This document shows, in pieces, positions 48,876-62,536 of a stretch of DNA of 64,000 nucleotides. The notes under the pieces were generated by a model, which ran no database searches, had not been told where the DNA came from, and saw nothing but the letters and a program-made list of their open reading frames with translations. The position numbers and the translations under genes are program-made. How positions within the stretch are numbered: position 1 is the stretch's first letter; each line of letters begins with the position of its first letter. The stretch covers positions 1,612,001-1,676,000 of the forward strand of contig NW_027192672.1 of NCBI RefSeq assembly GCF_949987515.2, in the 5' to 3' direction. This DNA comes from Delphinus delphis. Lineage: Eukaryota > Chordata > Mammalia > Artiodactyla > Delphinidae.

Positions 48876-49902
48876 CAAGTGGTTGTTGGCAATTTACATC
48901 CCGCCCTTCAGCATAACAAGGCTCCCAGTTCTCCATGGCCTGTCCTCCCTTTCTGGATTTTACACTTTTTTCAGATGGCCCTTTTGACCGGGGGGAAGTG
49001 AGACTTCATTGTAGTGCAGATTTCCTTTGCAAGCTTGCTTGGTTGGCCAAAAAGGGCGTATGCGTTTTTTCCTGAATATATTCAGGAAAAAACGCATACG
49101 CCCTTTTTGGCCAAGTGCATCATTGTGGACGTTCTGCCTCTTTTCCTATGCTTTCAATGCAATTCCAGTCTACCTCCTGAAATCGGTTTCCTGCAATTCT
49201 GCCCCGCTTTCAAGTCCTCTTGGCAGCCTTACTTCAGTCTATTTTTTGACGATAGCTGTCATTTATAACTCTGCAGGTCTGTGAATTACAGTGCCCCTGA
49301 GCTCCTTTCTTCAACTCGCTTTCTTGTGACCTGGCCGCAACACCGCAGGATGGCTTCAGGCCCTAATCTGGTTCTGGCACGGCACACTGAGCCTTTGGTT
49401 ATTTCCTCTTCCTGGTGGGAAATGAGAGTTAAATTTGCCCGTCCAGACACCTCCAGCTAGTCTCTCATTGGTTCTCGCTATTCCTGTTCATCTTCCGCAG
49501 AAATTGCAAACTGGGCCAAACAGGAGGTTAAAGGGACTGACTCTCCAAGTCGGGAGAGTGTTAGTAAAGTGTCTGGAATGTTGCACCCGAGTACCAGGGT
49601 ACGAAAACTGAGACATATTTGAACACGTCTCCCGTTCACATGGTTGATCATACTCTGGGTTCCACATGCATGTTTTAGCTGAAGGAAGAATTCCTTAAAC
49701 CTGGGTAGTTGAAACCCGTGGAATGGGTACCATGCAATATGACTTCAAAGGGTCTTCATTTGCTCACCGAACCTCTCCAATCCTATCACTGCTGCGTTTA
49801 TGCCCCTGTACACATGCTTGATTCTCTTTCGGAGACATAGCAATCCATAGGTTTTAAGATACTTACTAGTCAGGTACATTCTTAGGTGTTTAATATGCGG
49901 TG
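48323..49902 (+). repeat. Satellite monomer 30
   Basis: Length 1580, left block B with GATGTGGAACTT and GTAAATGAGG, right block mixed. Private changes are GTCCTCCCTTTC near 48944 and CAGGTCTGTG near 49274. The palindrome at 49043-49114 is perfect. Confidence 0.94.
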
Positions 49903-51482
49903 TTGTGTCCATTTCCTTGAGAAAGGAGTAGCTCTTGTCTATTCCATATTTGGCTTAAGGAACTTTATCTGTGCTCATTTCAATCTCTGGTATTATGCAG
50001 CACCCCAACTCACCTTTACCCTTAAGCAAGCATAAGTTGGTTTTCTAAATTTGAGACCCTGTTCTGTTCTGTAATTCAGTTCCTGTGTAGCCAAGTTTAC
50101 ATTCCGTGTATTACTGATATCTTATGATGTTTCTTTTTCTGTGTGACTTATTTCAGTTAGAATCATCATACCTGAATCCACTCATTGTGCTGCTAAGGGC
50201 CTGATGACATAGATTTCATTGCTGAGTGATATTGCTTTGTAAGTAAATACCACAACTTCTTTATCCATTTTTCACTTTCTACGATGTTGAACTTGTACTG
50301 TAAACGATGTTCTTGTAAACAGAGCCGTTCCAAACTTTGGGGTGGCTGTGTCTTTTTGATTTTAATTTCCCTAAGGTATGGGACCATAAGTGGAAGTGCC
50401 CTAGGCTCTGTTGCTTTGTTTTTTAGATGTTTCAGGAAACACCATACACTTCTCCTGAGTGTCTGTTGGCAATTTACATCCCGCCTATCAGCATAACAAG
50501 GCTCCCAGTTCTCCATGGCCTGTCCTGCCTTTCTGGATTTTACACTTTTTTCAGATGGCCCTTTTGACCGGGGGGAAGTGAGACTTCATTGTAGTGCAGA
50601 TTTCCTTTGCAAGCTTGCTTGGTTGGCCAAAAAGGGCGTATGCGTTTTTTCCTGAATATATTCAGGAAAAAACGCATACGCCCTTTTTGGCCAAGTGCAT
50701 CATTGTGGACGTTCTGCCTCTTTTCCTATGCTTTCAATGCAATTCCAGTCTACCTCCTGAAATCGGTTTCCTGCAATTCTGCCCCGCTTTCAAGTCCTCT
50801 TGGCAGCCTTACTTCAGTCTATTTTTGGGCGATAGCTGTCATTTATAACTCTGCAGGTTTGTGAATTACAGTGCCCCTGAGCTCCTTTCTTCAACTCGCT
50901 TTCTTGTAACCTGGCTGCAACACCGCAGGATGGCTTCAGGCCCTAATCTGGTTCCGGCCTGGCATGCTGAGCCTTTGGTTAATTCCTCTTCCTGGTGGGA
51001 AATGAGAGTTAAATTTGCCCGTCCAGACACCTCCAGCTAGCCTCTCATTGGTTCTCGCTATTCCTGTTCATCTTCCGCAGAAATTGCAAACTGGGCCAAA
51101 CAGGAGGTTAAAGGCGCTGACTCTCCAAGTGGGGAGAGTGTTAGTAAAGCATCTGGAATGTTGCACCCGAGTACCAGGGGAGGAAAACTGAGACATATTT
51201 GAACACGTCTCCCGATCACATGGTTGATCATACTCTGGGTTCCACATGCATGTTTTAGCTGAATGAAGAATACCTAAAACCTGGGTAGTTGAAACCCGTG
51301 GAATGGGTACCATGCAATATGACTTCAAATGGTCTTCATTTGCTCACTGAAGCTCTCCAATCGTATCACTGCTGCGTTTATGCCCCTGTACACATGCTTG
51401 ATTCTCTTTCGGAGACATAGCATTCCATACGTTTTAAGATACTTACTAGTCAGGTACATTCTTAGGCGTTTAATATGCGGTG
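49903..51482 (+). repeat. Satellite monomer 31
   Basis: Length 1580. The anchor is altered (TTGTGTCC) with TTCCTTGAGAAAGG. Left block B, right block as monomer 28. TTTTTGGGCGATAG near 50825. The palindrome at 50623-50694 is perfect. Confidence 0.94.
50193..50516 (-). pseudogene. L1 ORF2 C-terminal relic, open 107 codons (monomer 31)
   Basis: Same relic as at 45453-45776, with the V-W-C-F-L-K and W-I-K-K-L-W-Y landmarks. Its C-terminal part (K-L-W-Y-L-L-T-K-Q-Y) derives from a B-type left block, whereas that of monomer 28 is A-type, which agrees with the A-to-B switch inferred there. Confidence 0.85.
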
Positions 51483-53062
51483 TTGAGTCCATTTCGTTGA
51501 GCAAGGAGTAGCTCTTGTCTATTCCATATTTGGCTTAAGGAACTTTATGTGTGCTCATTTCAATCTCTGGTTTTATGCAGCACCCCAACTCACCTTTACC
51601 CTTAAGCAAGCATAAGTTGGTTTTCTAAATTTGAGACCCTGTTCTGTCCTGTAATTCAGTTCCTGTGTAGCCAAGTTTCCATTCCGTGTATTACTGATAT
51701 CTTATGATGTTTCTTTTTCTGTGTGACTTATTTCAGTTAGAATCATCATACCTGAATCCACTCATTGTGCTGCTAAGGGCCTGATGACACAGATTTCATT
51801 GCTGAGTGATATTGCTTTGTAAGTAAATACCACAACTTCTTTATCCATTTTTCACTTTCTGCGGTGTTGAACTTGTACTGTAAACGAGGTTCTTGTAAAC
51901 AGAGCCATTCCAAACTTTGGGGTGGCTGTGTCTTTTTGATTTTAATTTCCCTAACGTATAGGACCATAAGTGGAAGTGCCCTAGGTTCTGTTGCTTTGTT
52001 TTTTAGATGTTTCAGGAAACACCATACACTTCTCCCGAGTGGTTGTTGGCAATTTACATCCCGGCCATCAGCATAACAAGGCTCCCAGTCCTCCATGGCC
52101 TGTCCTGCCTTTCTGGATTTTACACTTTTTTCAGATGGCCCTTTTGACCGGGGGGAAGTGAGACTTCATGTTAGTGCAGATTTCCTTTGCAAGCTTGCTT
52201 GGTTGGCCAAAAAGGGCGTATGCGTTTTTTCCTGAATATATTCAGGAAAAAACGCATACGCCCTTTTTGGCCAAGTGCATCATTGTGGACGTTCTGCCTC
52301 TTTTCCTATGCTTTCAATGCAATTCCAGTCTACCTCCTGAAATCGGTTTCCTGCAATTCTGCCCCGTTTTCAAGTCCTCTTGGCAGCCTTACTTCAGTCT
52401 ATTTTTGGACGATAGCTGTCATTTATACCTCTGCAGGTTTGTGAATTACAGTGCCCCTGAGCTCCTTTCTTCAACTCGCTTTCTTTTGAGCTGGCCGCAA
52501 CACCGCAGGATGGCTTCAGGCCCTAATCTGGTTCCGGTACGGCACGCTGAGCCTTTGGTTATTTCCTCTTCCTGGTGGGAAATGAGAGTTAAATTTGCCC
52601 GTCCAGACACCTCCAGCTAGCCTCTCATTGGTTCTCGCTATTCCTGTTCATCTTCCGCAGAAATTGCAAACTGGGCCAAACAGGAGGTTAAAGGCGCTGA
52701 CTCTCCAAGTGGGGAGAGTGTTAGTAAAGCGTCTGGAATGTTGCACCCGAGTACCAGGGGAGGAAAACTGAGACATATTTGAACACGTCTCCCGATCACA
52801 TGGTTGATCATACTCTGGGTTCCACATGCATGTTTTAGCTGAAGGAAGAATACCTAAAACCTGGGTAGTTGAATCCCGTGGAATGGGTACCATGCAATAT
52901 GACTTCAAAGGGTCTTCATTTGCTCACCGAACCTCTCCAATCCTATCACTGCTGCGTTTATGCCCCTGTACACATGCTTGATTCTCTTTCGGAGACATAG
53001 CAATCCATAGGTTTTAAGATACTTACTAGTCAGGTACATTCTTAGGCGTTTAATATGCGGTG
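51483..53062 (+). repeat. Satellite monomer 32
   Basis: Length 1580, left block B (CCCTAACGTATAGG private), right block mixed. It shares CTTCATGTTAGTG and TATACCTCTG with monomer 29, again giving an accidental 150-codon frame. The palindrome at 52203-52274 is perfect. Confidence 0.94.
51773..52096 (-). pseudogene. L1 ORF2 C-terminal relic, open 107 codons (monomer 32)
   Basis: Third unit in which the antisense L1 ORF2 tail is open for 107 codons, with the V-W-C-F-L-K-H-L-K and W-I-K-K-L-W-Y landmarks. In monomer 29, its partner in the 4740-bp duplication, the frame is shorter because TACTATAAAC introduces a stop. Confidence 0.85.
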
Positions 53063-54641
53063 TTGAGTCCATTTCGTTGAGCAAGGAGTAGCTCTTGTCT
53101 ATTCCATATTTGGCTTAAGGAACTTTATCTGTGCTCATTTCAATCTCTGGTTTTATGCAGCACCCCAACTCACCTTTACCCTTAAGCAAGCATAAGTTGG
53201 TTTTCTAAATTTGAGACCCTGTTCTGTTCTGTAATTCAGTTCCTGTGTAGCCAAGTTTCCATTCCGTGTATTACTGATATCTTATGATGTTTCTTTTTCT
53301 GTGTGACTTATTTCAGTTAGAATCATCATACCTGAATCCACTCATTGTGCTGCTAAGGGCCTGATGACACAGATTTCATTGCTGAGTGATATTGCTTTGT
53401 AAGTAAATACCACAACTTCTTTATCCATTTTTCACTTTCTGCGATGTGGAACTTGTACTGTAAATGAGGTTCTTGTAAACAGAGCCGTTCCAAACTTTGG
53501 GGTGGCTGTGTCTTTTTGATTTTAATTTCCCTAAGCTATAGGACCATAAGTGGAAGTGCCCTAGGCTCTGTTGCTTTGTTTTTTAGATGTTTCAGGAAAC
53601 ACCATACACTTCTCCCGAGTGTCTGTTGGCAATTTACATCCCGCCCATCAGCATAACAAGGCTCCCAGTCCTCCATGGCCTGTCCTGCCTTTCTGGATTT
53701 TACACTTTTTTCAGATGGCCCTTTTGACCGAGGGGAAGTGAGACTTCATTGTAGTGCAGATTTCCTTTGCAAGCTTGCTTGGTTGGCCAAAAAGGGCGTA
53801 TGCGTTTTTTCCTGAATATATTCAGGAAAAAACGCATACGCCCTTTTTGGCCAAGTGCATCATTGTGGACGTTCTGCCTCTTTTCCTATGCTTTCAATGC
53901 AATTCCAGTCTACCTCCTGAAATCGGTTTCCTGCAATTCTGCCCCGCTTTCAAGTCCTCTTGGCAGCCTTACTTCAGTATATTTTTGGACAATAGCTGTC
54001 ATTTATAACTCTGCAGGTTTGTGAATTACAGTGTCCCTGAGCTCCTTTCTTCAACTCGCTTTCTTTTGAGCTGGCCGCAACACCGCAGGATGGCTTCAGG
54101 CCCTAATCTGGTTCCGGCACGGCACGCTGAGCCTTTGGTTATTTCCTCTTCCTGGTGGGAAATGAGAGTTAAATTTGCCCGTCCAGACACCTCCAGCTAG
54201 TCTCTCATTGGTTCTCGCTATTCCTGTTCATCTTCCGCAGAAATTGCAAACTGGGCCAAACAGGAGGTTAAAGGCGCTGACTCTCCAAGTGGGGAGAGTG
54301 TTAGTAAAGCGTCTGGAATGTTGCACCCGAGTACCAGGGGAGGAAAACTGAGACATATTTGAACACGTCTCCCGTTCACATGGTTGATCATACTTGGGTT
54401 CCACATGCATGTTTTAGCTGAAGGAAGAATACCTTAAACCTGGAGAGTTAAGACCCGTGTAATGGGTACCATGCAATATGACTTCAAAGGGTCTTCATTT
54501 GCTCACCGAACCTCTCCAATCCTATCACTGCTGCGTTTATGTCCCTGTACACATGCTTGATTCTCTTTCGGAGACATAGCAATCCATAGGTTTTAAGATA
54601 CTTACTAGTCAGGTACATTCTTAGGCGTTTAATATGCGGTG
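53063..54641 (+). repeat. Satellite monomer 33
   Basis: Length 1579, left block B, right block R3. Private changes are GACCGAGGGG near 53730, GGACAATAGC near 53990 and GTGTCCCTGAGC near 54031. The palindrome at 53783-53854 is perfect. Confidence 0.94.
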
Positions 54642-57530
54642 TTGAGTCCATTTCGTTGAGCAAGGAGTAGCTCTTGTCTATTCCATATTTGGCTTAAGGA
54701 ACTTTATCTGTGCTCATTTCAATCTCTGGTTTTATGCAGCACCCCAACTCACCTTTCCCCTTAAGCAAGCATAAGTTGGTTTTCTAAATTTGAGACCCTG
54801 TTCTGTTCTGTAATTCAGTTCCTGTGTAGCCAAGTTTCCATTCCGTGTATTACTGATATCTTATGATGTTCCTTTTTCTGTGTGACTTATTTCAGTTAGA
54901 ATCATCGTACCTGAATCCACTCATTGTGCTGCTAAGGGCCTGATGACACAGATTTCATTGCTGAGTGATATTGCTTTGTAAGTAAATACCACAACTTCTT
55001 TATCCATTTTTCACTTTCTGCGATGTTGAACTTGTACTGTAAACGAGGTTCTTGTAAACAGAGGCGTCCCAAACTTTGGGGTGGCTGTGTCTTTTTGATT
55101 TTAATTTCCCTAAGCTATAGGACCATAAGTGGAAGTGCCCTAGGCTCTGTTGCTTTGTTTTTTAGATGTTTCAGGAAACACCATACACTTCTCCCGAGTG
55201 TCTGTTGGCAATTTACATCCCGCCCATCAGCATAACAAGGCTCCCAGTTCTCCATGGCCTGTCCTGCCTTTCTGGATTTTACACTTTTTTCAGATGGCCC
55301 TTTTGACCGGGGGGAAGTGAGACTTCATTGTAGTGCAGATTTCCTTTGCAAGCTTGCTTGGTTGGCCAAAAAGGGCGTATGCGTTTTTTCCTGAATATAT
55401 TCAGGAAAAAATGCATACGCCCTTTTTGGCCAAGTGCATCATTGTGGACGTTCTGCCTCTTTTCCTATGCTTTCAATGCAATTCCAGTCTACCTCCTGAA
55501 ATCGGTTTCCTGCAATTCTGCCCCGCTTTCAAGTCCTCTTGGCAGCCTTACTTCAGTCTATTTTTGGACGATAGCTGTCATTTATAACTCTGCAGGTTTG
55601 TGAATTACAGTGCCCCTGAGCTCCTTTCTTCAACTAGCTTTCTTGTGACCTGGCCGCAACACCGCAGGATGGCTTCAGGCCCTAATCTGGTTCCGGCACG
55701 GCACGCTGAGCCTTTGGTTATTTCCTCTTCCTGGTGGGAAATGAGAGTTAAATTTGCCCGTCCAGACACCTCCAGCTAGTCTCTCATTGGTTCTCGCTAT
55801 TCCTGTTCATCTTCCGCAGAAATTGCAAACTGGGCCAAACAGGAGGTTAAAGGCGCTGACTCTCCAAGTGGGGAGAGTGTTAGTAAAGCGTCTGGAATGT
55901 TGCACCCGAGTACCAGGGGAGGAAAACTGAGACATATTTGAACACGTCTCCCGTTCACATGGTTGATCATACTTGGGTTCCACATGCATGTTTTAGCTGA
56001 AGGAAGAATACCTTAAACCTGGAGAGTTAAGACCCGTGTAATGGGTACCATGCAATATGACTTCAAAGGGTCTTCATTTGCTCACCGAACCTCTCCAATC
56101 CTATCACTGCTGCGTTTATGTCCCTGTACACATGCTTGATTCTCTTTCGGAGACATAGCAATCCATAGGTTTTAAGATACTTACTAGTCAGGTACATTCT
56201 TAGGCGTTTAATATGCGGTGTTGAGTCCATTTCGTTGAGCAAGGAGTAGCTCTTGTCTATTCCATATTTGGCTTAAGGAACTTTATCTGTGCTCATTTCA
56301 ATCTCTGGTTTTATGCAGCACCCCAACTCACCTTTCCCCTTAAGCAAGCATAAGTTGGTTTTCTAAATTTGAGACCCTGTTCTGTTCTGTAATTCAGTTC
56401 CTGTGTAGCCAAGTTTCCATTCCGTGTATTACTGATATCTTATGATGTTCCTTTTTCTGTGTGACTTATTTCAGTTAGAATCATCGTACCTGAATCCACT
56501 CATTGTGCTGCTAAGGGCCTGATGACACAGATTTCATTGCTGAGTGATATTGCTTTGTAAGTAAATACCACAACTTCTTTATCCATTTTTCACTTTCTGC
56601 GATGTTGAACTTGTACTGTAAACGAGGTTCTTGTAAACAGAGGCGTCCCAAACTTTGGGGTGGCTGTGTCTTTTTGATTTTAATTTCCCTAAGCTATAGG
56701 ACCATAAGTGGAAGTGCCCTAGGCTCTGTTGCTTTGTTTTTTAGATGTTTCAGGAAACACCATACACTTCTCCCGAGTGTCTGTTGGCAATTTACATCCC
56801 GCCCATCAGCATAACAAGGCTCCCAGTTCTCCATGGCCTGTCCTGCCTTTCTGGATTTTACACTTTTTTCAGATGGCCCTTTTGACCGGGGGGAAGTGAG
56901 ACTTCATTGTAGTGCAGATTTCCTTTGCAAGCTTGCTTGGTTGGCCAAAAAGGGCGTATGCGTTTTTTCCTGAATATATTCAGGAAAAAATGCATACGCC
57001 CTTTTTGGCCAAGTGCATCATTGTGGACGTTCTGCCTCTTTTCCTATGCTTTCAATGCAATTCCAGTCTACCTCCTGAAATCGGTTTCCTGCAATTCTGC
57101 CCCGCTTTCAAGTCCTCTTGGCAGCCTTACTTCAGTCTATTTTTGGACGATAGCTGTCATTTATAACTCTGCAGGTTTGTGAATTACAGTGCCCCTGAGC
57201 TCCTTTCTTCAACTAGCTTTCTTGTGACCTGGCCGCAACACCGCAGGATGGCTTCAGGCCCTAATCTGGTTCCGGCACGGCACGCTGAGCCTTTGGTTAT
57301 TTCCTCTTCCTGGTGGGAAATGAGAGTTAAATTTGCCCGTCCAGACACCTCCAGCTAGTCTCTCATTGGTTCTCGCTATTCCTGTTCATCTTCCGCAGAA
57401 ATTGCAAACTGGGCCAAACAGGAGGTTAAAGGCGCTGACTCTCCAAGTGGGGAGAGTGTTAGTAAAGCGTCTGGAATGTTGCACCCGAGTACCAGGGGAG
57501 GAAAACTGAGACATATTTGAACACGTCTCC
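54090..57530 (+). repeat. Recent single-monomer tandem duplication (period 1579)
   Basis: Sequence from about 54090 to 55950 repeats at about 55669 to 57530. Shared markers are GATGTTCCTTTTTC, AAAAAATGCATACG in the palindrome, CAACTAGCTTTC and TTTATGTCCCTG. The copies end at GTTCACATGG against GATCACATGG near 57531. Confidence 0.85.
54642..56220 (+). repeat. Satellite monomer 34
   Basis: Length 1579. Left block B with A-like ATCGTACC and GAGGCGTCCC, right block R3. The palindrome at 55362-55433 has one right-arm mismatch (AAATGCATACG for AAACGCATACG), also found in monomers 35, 37 and 39. Confidence 0.94.
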
Positions 57531-57799
57531 CGATCACATGGTTGATCATACTTGGGTTCCACATACATGTTTTAGCTGAAGGAAGAATACCTTAAACCTG
57601 GAGAGTTAAGACCCGTGTAATGGGTACCATGCAATATGACTTCAAAGGGTCTTCATTTGCTCACCGAACCTCTCCAGTCCTATCACTGCTGCGTTTATGC
57701 CCCTGTACACATGCTTGATTCTCTTTCGGAGACATAGCAATCCATAGGTTTTAAGATACTTACTAGTCAGGTACATTCTTAGGCGTTTAATATGTGGTG
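56221..57799 (+). repeat. Satellite monomer 35
   Basis: Length 1579, a near-identical twin of monomer 34 up to about 57530, then with CCACATACATG and TCCAGTCC. The palindrome at 56941-57012 carries the AAATGCATACG mismatch. Confidence 0.94.
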
Positions 57800-59378
57800 T
57801 TGAGTCCATTTCGTTGAGCAAGGAGTAGCTCTTGTCTATTCCATATTTGGCTTAAGGAACTTTATCTGTGCTCATTTCAATCTCTGGTTTTATGCAGCAC
57901 CCCAACTCACCTTTCCCCTTAAGCAAGCATAAGTTGGTTTTCTAAATTTGAGACCCTGTTCTGTTCTGTAATTCAGTTCCTGTGTAGCTAAGTTTCCATT
58001 CCGTGTATTACTGATATCGTATGATGTTTCTTTTTCTGTGTGACTTATTTCAGTTAGAATCATCATACCTGAATCGACTCATTGTGCTGCTAAGGGCCTG
58101 ATGACACAGATTTCATTGCTGAGTGATATTGCTTTGTAAGTAAATACCACAACTTCTTTATCCGTTTTTCACTTTCTGTGATGTTGAACTTGTACTGTAA
58201 ACGAGGTTCTTGTAAACAGAGCCGTTCCAAACTTTGGGGTGGCTGTGTCTTTTTGATTTTAATTTCCCTAAGCTATAGGACCATAAGTGGAAGTGCCCTA
58301 GGTTCTGTTTCTTTGTTTTTTAGATGTTTCAGGAAACACCATACACTTCTCCCGAGTGGTTGTTGGCAATTTATATCCCGCCCATCAGCATAACAAGGCT
58401 CCCAGTTCTCCATGGCCTGACCTGCCTTTCTGGATTTTACACTTTTATCAGATGGCCCTTTTGACCGGGGGGAAGTGAGACTTCATTGTAGTGCAGATTT
58501 CCTTTGCAAGCTTGCTTGGTTGGCCAAAAAGGGCGTATGCGTTTTTTCCTGAATATATTCAGGAAAAAACGCATACGCCCTTTTTGGCCAAGTGCATCAT
58601 TGTGAACGTTCTGCCTCTTTTCCTATGCTTTCAATGCAATTCCAGTCTACCTCCTGAAATCGGTTTCCTGCAATTCTGCCCCGCTTTCAAGTCCTTTTGG
58701 CAGCCTTACTTCAGTATATTTTTGGATGATAGCTGTCATTTATACCTCTGCAGGTTTGTGAATTACAGTGCCCCTGAGCTCCTTTCTTCAACTCGCTTTC
58801 TTGTGACCTGGCCGCAACACCGCAGGATGGCTTCAGGCCCTAATCTGGTTCTGGCACGGTACGCTGAGCCTTTGGTTATTTCCTCTTCCTGGTGGGAAAT
58901 GAGAGTTAAATTTGCCCGTCCAGACACCTCCAGCTAGTTTCTCATTGGTTCTCGCTATTCCTGTTCATCTTCCGCAGAAATTGCAAACTGGGCCAAACAG
59001 GAGGTTAAAGGCGCTGACTCTCCAAGTGGGGAGAGTGTTAGTAAAGCGTCTGGAATGTTGCACCCGAGTACCAGGGTACAAAAACTGAGACATATTTGAA
59101 CACGTCTCCCGTTCACATGGTTGATCATACTTGGGTTCCACATGCATGTTTTAGCTGAAGGAAGAATACCTTAAACCTGGAGAGTTAAGACCCGTGTAAT
59201 GGGTACCATGCAATATGACTTCAAAGGGTCTTCATTTGCTCACCGAACCTCTCCAATCCTATCACTGCTTCGTTGATGCCCTTGTACACATGCTTGATTC
59301 TCTTTCGGAGACATAGCAATCCATAGGTTTTAAGATACTTACTAGTCAGGTACATTCTTAGGCGTTTAATATGCGGTG
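57800..59378 (+). repeat. Satellite monomer 36
   Basis: Length 1579, left block B, right block R3 with GGGTACAAAAAC. Private changes include GATATCGTATG, CTTTTATCAGATG and GTGAACGTTC. TATACCTCTG near 58745 gives an accidental 148-codon frame. The palindrome at 58520-58591 is perfect. Confidence 0.94.
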
Positions 59379-60957
59379 TTGAGTCCATTTCATTGAGCAA
59401 GGAGTAGCTCTTGTCTATTCCATATTTGGCTTCAGGAACTTTATCTGTGCTCATTTCAATCTCTGGTTTTATGCAGCACCCCAACTCAACATTACCCTTA
59501 AGCAAGAATAAGTTGGTTTTCTAAATTTGAGACCCTGTTCTGTTGTGTAATTCAGTTCCTGTGTAGCCAAGTTTACATTCCGTGTATTACTGATATCTTA
59601 TGATGTTTCTTTTTCTGTGTGACTTATTTCAGTTAGAATTATCCTACCTGAATCCACTCATTGTGCTGCTAAGGGCCTGATGACACAGATTTCATTGCTG
59701 AGTGATATTGCTTTGTAAGTAAATACCACAACTTCTTTATCCATTTTTCACTTTCTGCGATGTTGAACTTGTACTGTAAACGAGGTTCTTGTAAACAGAG
59801 GCGTCCCAAACTTTGGGGTGGCTGTGTCTTTTTGATTTTAATTTCCCTAAGCTATAGGACCATAAGTGGAAGTGCCCTAGGCTCTGTTGCTTTGTTTTTT
59901 AGATGTTTCAGGAAACACCATACACTTCTCCCGAGTGTCTGTTGGCAATTTACATCCCGCCCATCAGCATAACAAGGCTCCCAGTTCTCCATGGCCTGTC
60001 CTGCCTTTCTGGATTTTACACTTTTTTCAGATGGCCCTTTTGACCGGGGGGAAGTGAGACTTCATTGTAGTGCAGATTTCCTTTGCAAGCTTGCTTGGTT
60101 GGCCAAAAAGGGCGTATGCGTTTTTTCCTGAATATATTCAGGAAAAAATGCATACGCCCTTTTTGGCCAAGTGCATCATTGTGGACGTTCTGCCTCTTTT
60201 CCTATGCTTTCAATGCAATTCCAGTCTACCTCCTGAAATCGGTTTCCTGCAATTCTGCCCCGCTTTCAAGTCCTCTTGGCAGCCTTACTTCAGTCTATTT
60301 TTGGACGATAGCTGTCATTTATAACTCTGCAGGTTTGTGAATTACAGTGCCCCTGAGCTCCTTTCTTCAACTAGCTTTCTTGTGACCTGGCCGCAACACC
60401 GCAGGATGGCTTCAGGCCCTAATCTGGTTCCGGCACGGCACGCTGAGCCTTTGGTTATTTCCTCTTCCTGGTGGGAAATGAGAGTTAAATTTGCCCGTCC
60501 AGACACCTCCAGCTAGTCTCTCATTGGTTCTCGCTATTCCTGTTCATCTTCCGCAGAAATTGCAAACTGGGCCAAACAGGAGGTTAAAGGCGCTGACTCT
60601 CCAAGTGGGGAGAGTGTTAGTAAAGCGTCTGGAATGTTGCACCCGAGTACCAGGGGAGGAAAACTGAGACATATTTGAACACGTCTCCCGTTCACATGGT
60701 TGATCATACTTGGGTTCCACATGCATGTTTTAGCTGAAGGAAGAATACCTTAAACCTGGAGAGTTAAGACCCGTGTAATGGGTACCATGCAATATGACTT
60801 CAAAGGGTCTTCATTTGCTCACCGAACCTCTCCAATCGTATCACTGCTGCGTTTATGTCCCTGTACACATGCTTGATTCTCTTTCGGAGACATAGCAATC
60901 CATAGGTTTTAAGATACTTACTAGTCAGGTACATTCTTAGGCGTTTAATATGCGGTG
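59379..60957 (+). repeat. Satellite monomer 37
   Basis: Length 1579. Left block B with CTTCAGGAAC and GAATTATCCTACC, both shared with monomer 39. Right half matches monomers 34/35 (CAACTAGC, TTTATGTCCC). The palindrome at 60099-60170 carries the AAATGCATACG mismatch. Confidence 0.94.
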
Positions 60958-62536
60958 TTGAGTCCATTTCGTTGAGCAAGGAGTAGCTCTTGTCTATTCC
61001 ATATTTGGCTTAAGGAACTTTATCTGTGCTCATTTCAATCTCTGGTTTTATGCAGCACCCCAACTCACCTTTCCCCTTAAGCAAGCATAAGTTGGTTTTC
61101 TAAATTTGAGACCCTGTTCTGTTCTGTAATTCAGTTCCTGTGTAGCCAAGTTTCCATTCCGTGTATTACTGATATCTTATGATGTTTCTTTTTCTGTGTG
61201 ACTTATTTCAGTTAGAATCATCATACCTGAATCCACTCATTGTGCTGCTAAGGGCCTGATGACACAGATTTCATTGCTGAGTGATATTGCTTTGTAAGTA
61301 AATACCACAACTTCTTTATCCATTTTTCACTTTCTGTGATATTGAACTTGTACTGTAAACGAGGTTCTTGTAAACAGAGGCATCCCAAACTTTGGGGTGG
61401 CTGTGTCTTTTTGATTTTAATTTCCCTAAGCTATAGGACCATAAGTGGAAGTGCCCTAGGCTCTGTTGCTTTGTTTTTTAGATGTTTCAGGAAACACCAT
61501 ACACTTCTCCCGAGTGTCTGTTGGCAATTTACATCCCGCCCATCAGCATAACAAGGCTCCCAGTTCTCCATGGCCTGTCCTGCCTTTCTGGATTTTACAC
61601 TTTTTTCAGATGGCCCTTTTGACCGGGGGGAAGTGAGACTTCATTGTAGTGCAGATTTCCTTTGCAAGCTTGCTTGGTTGGCCAAAAAGGGCGTATGCGT
61701 TTTTTCCTGAATATATTCAGGAAAAAACGCATACGCCCTTTTTGGCCAAGTGCATCATTGTGGACGTTCTGCCTCTTTTCCTATGCTTTCAATGCAATTC
61801 CAGTCTACCTCCTGAAATCGGTTTCCTGCAATTCTGCCCCGCTTTCAAGTCCTCTTGGCAGCCTTACTTCAGTCTATTTTTGGACGATAGCTGTCATTTA
61901 TAACTCTGCAGGTTTGTGAATTACAGTGCCCCTGAGCTCCTTTCTTCAACTCGCTTTCTTGTGACCTGGCCGCAACACCGCAGGATGGCTTCAGGCCCTA
62001 ATCTGCTTCCGGCACGGCACGCTGAGCCTTTGGTTATTTCCTCTTCCTGGTGGGAAATGAGAGTTAAATTTGCCCGTCCAGACACCTCCAGCTAGTCTCT
62101 CATTGGTTCTCGCTATTCCTGTTCATCTTCCGCAGAAATTGCAAACTGGGCCAAACAGGAGGTTAAAGGCGCTGACTCTCCAAGTGGGGAGAGTGTTAGT
62201 AAAGCGTCTGGAATGTTGCACCCGAGTACCAGGGGAGGAAAACTGAGACATATTTGAACACGTCTCCCGTTCACATGGTTGATCATACTTGGGTTCCACA
62301 TGCATGTTTTAGCTGAAGGAAGAATACCTTAAACCTGGAGAGTTAAGACCCGTGTAATGGGTACCATGCAATATGACTTCAAAGGGTCTTCATTTGCTCA
62401 CCGAACCTCTCCAATCCTATCACTGCTGCGTTGATGCCCCTGTACACATGCTTGATTCTCTTTCGGAGACATAGCAATCCATAGGTTTTAAGATACTTAC
62501 TAGTCAGGTACATTCTTAGGCATTTAATATGCGGTG
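60958..62536 (+). repeat. Satellite monomer 38
   Basis: Length 1579. Left block B ending in GATATTGAACTTGTACTG, an A/B mixture near 61338. Right block R3 with CGTTGATGCC, shared with monomer 36. The palindrome at 61678-61749 is perfect. Confidence 0.94.

Larger units (their letters stand above)
50380..53615 (+). repeat. Three-unit-spaced segmental duplication, copy 2 (partner 45640-48875)
   Basis: Second copy of the 3.2-kb block at a 4740-bp offset. It ends in monomer 33, where CCGAGTGTCTG replaces the CCAAGTGGTTG of monomer 30. Confidence 0.85.

Noticed and set aside
59221..59505. 94-codon minus-strand frame, also at 62379-62663
   Set aside because: Opened by the change CTTAAGGAAC to CTTCAGGAAC in monomers 37 and 39; no domain is visible and other units have a stop there.
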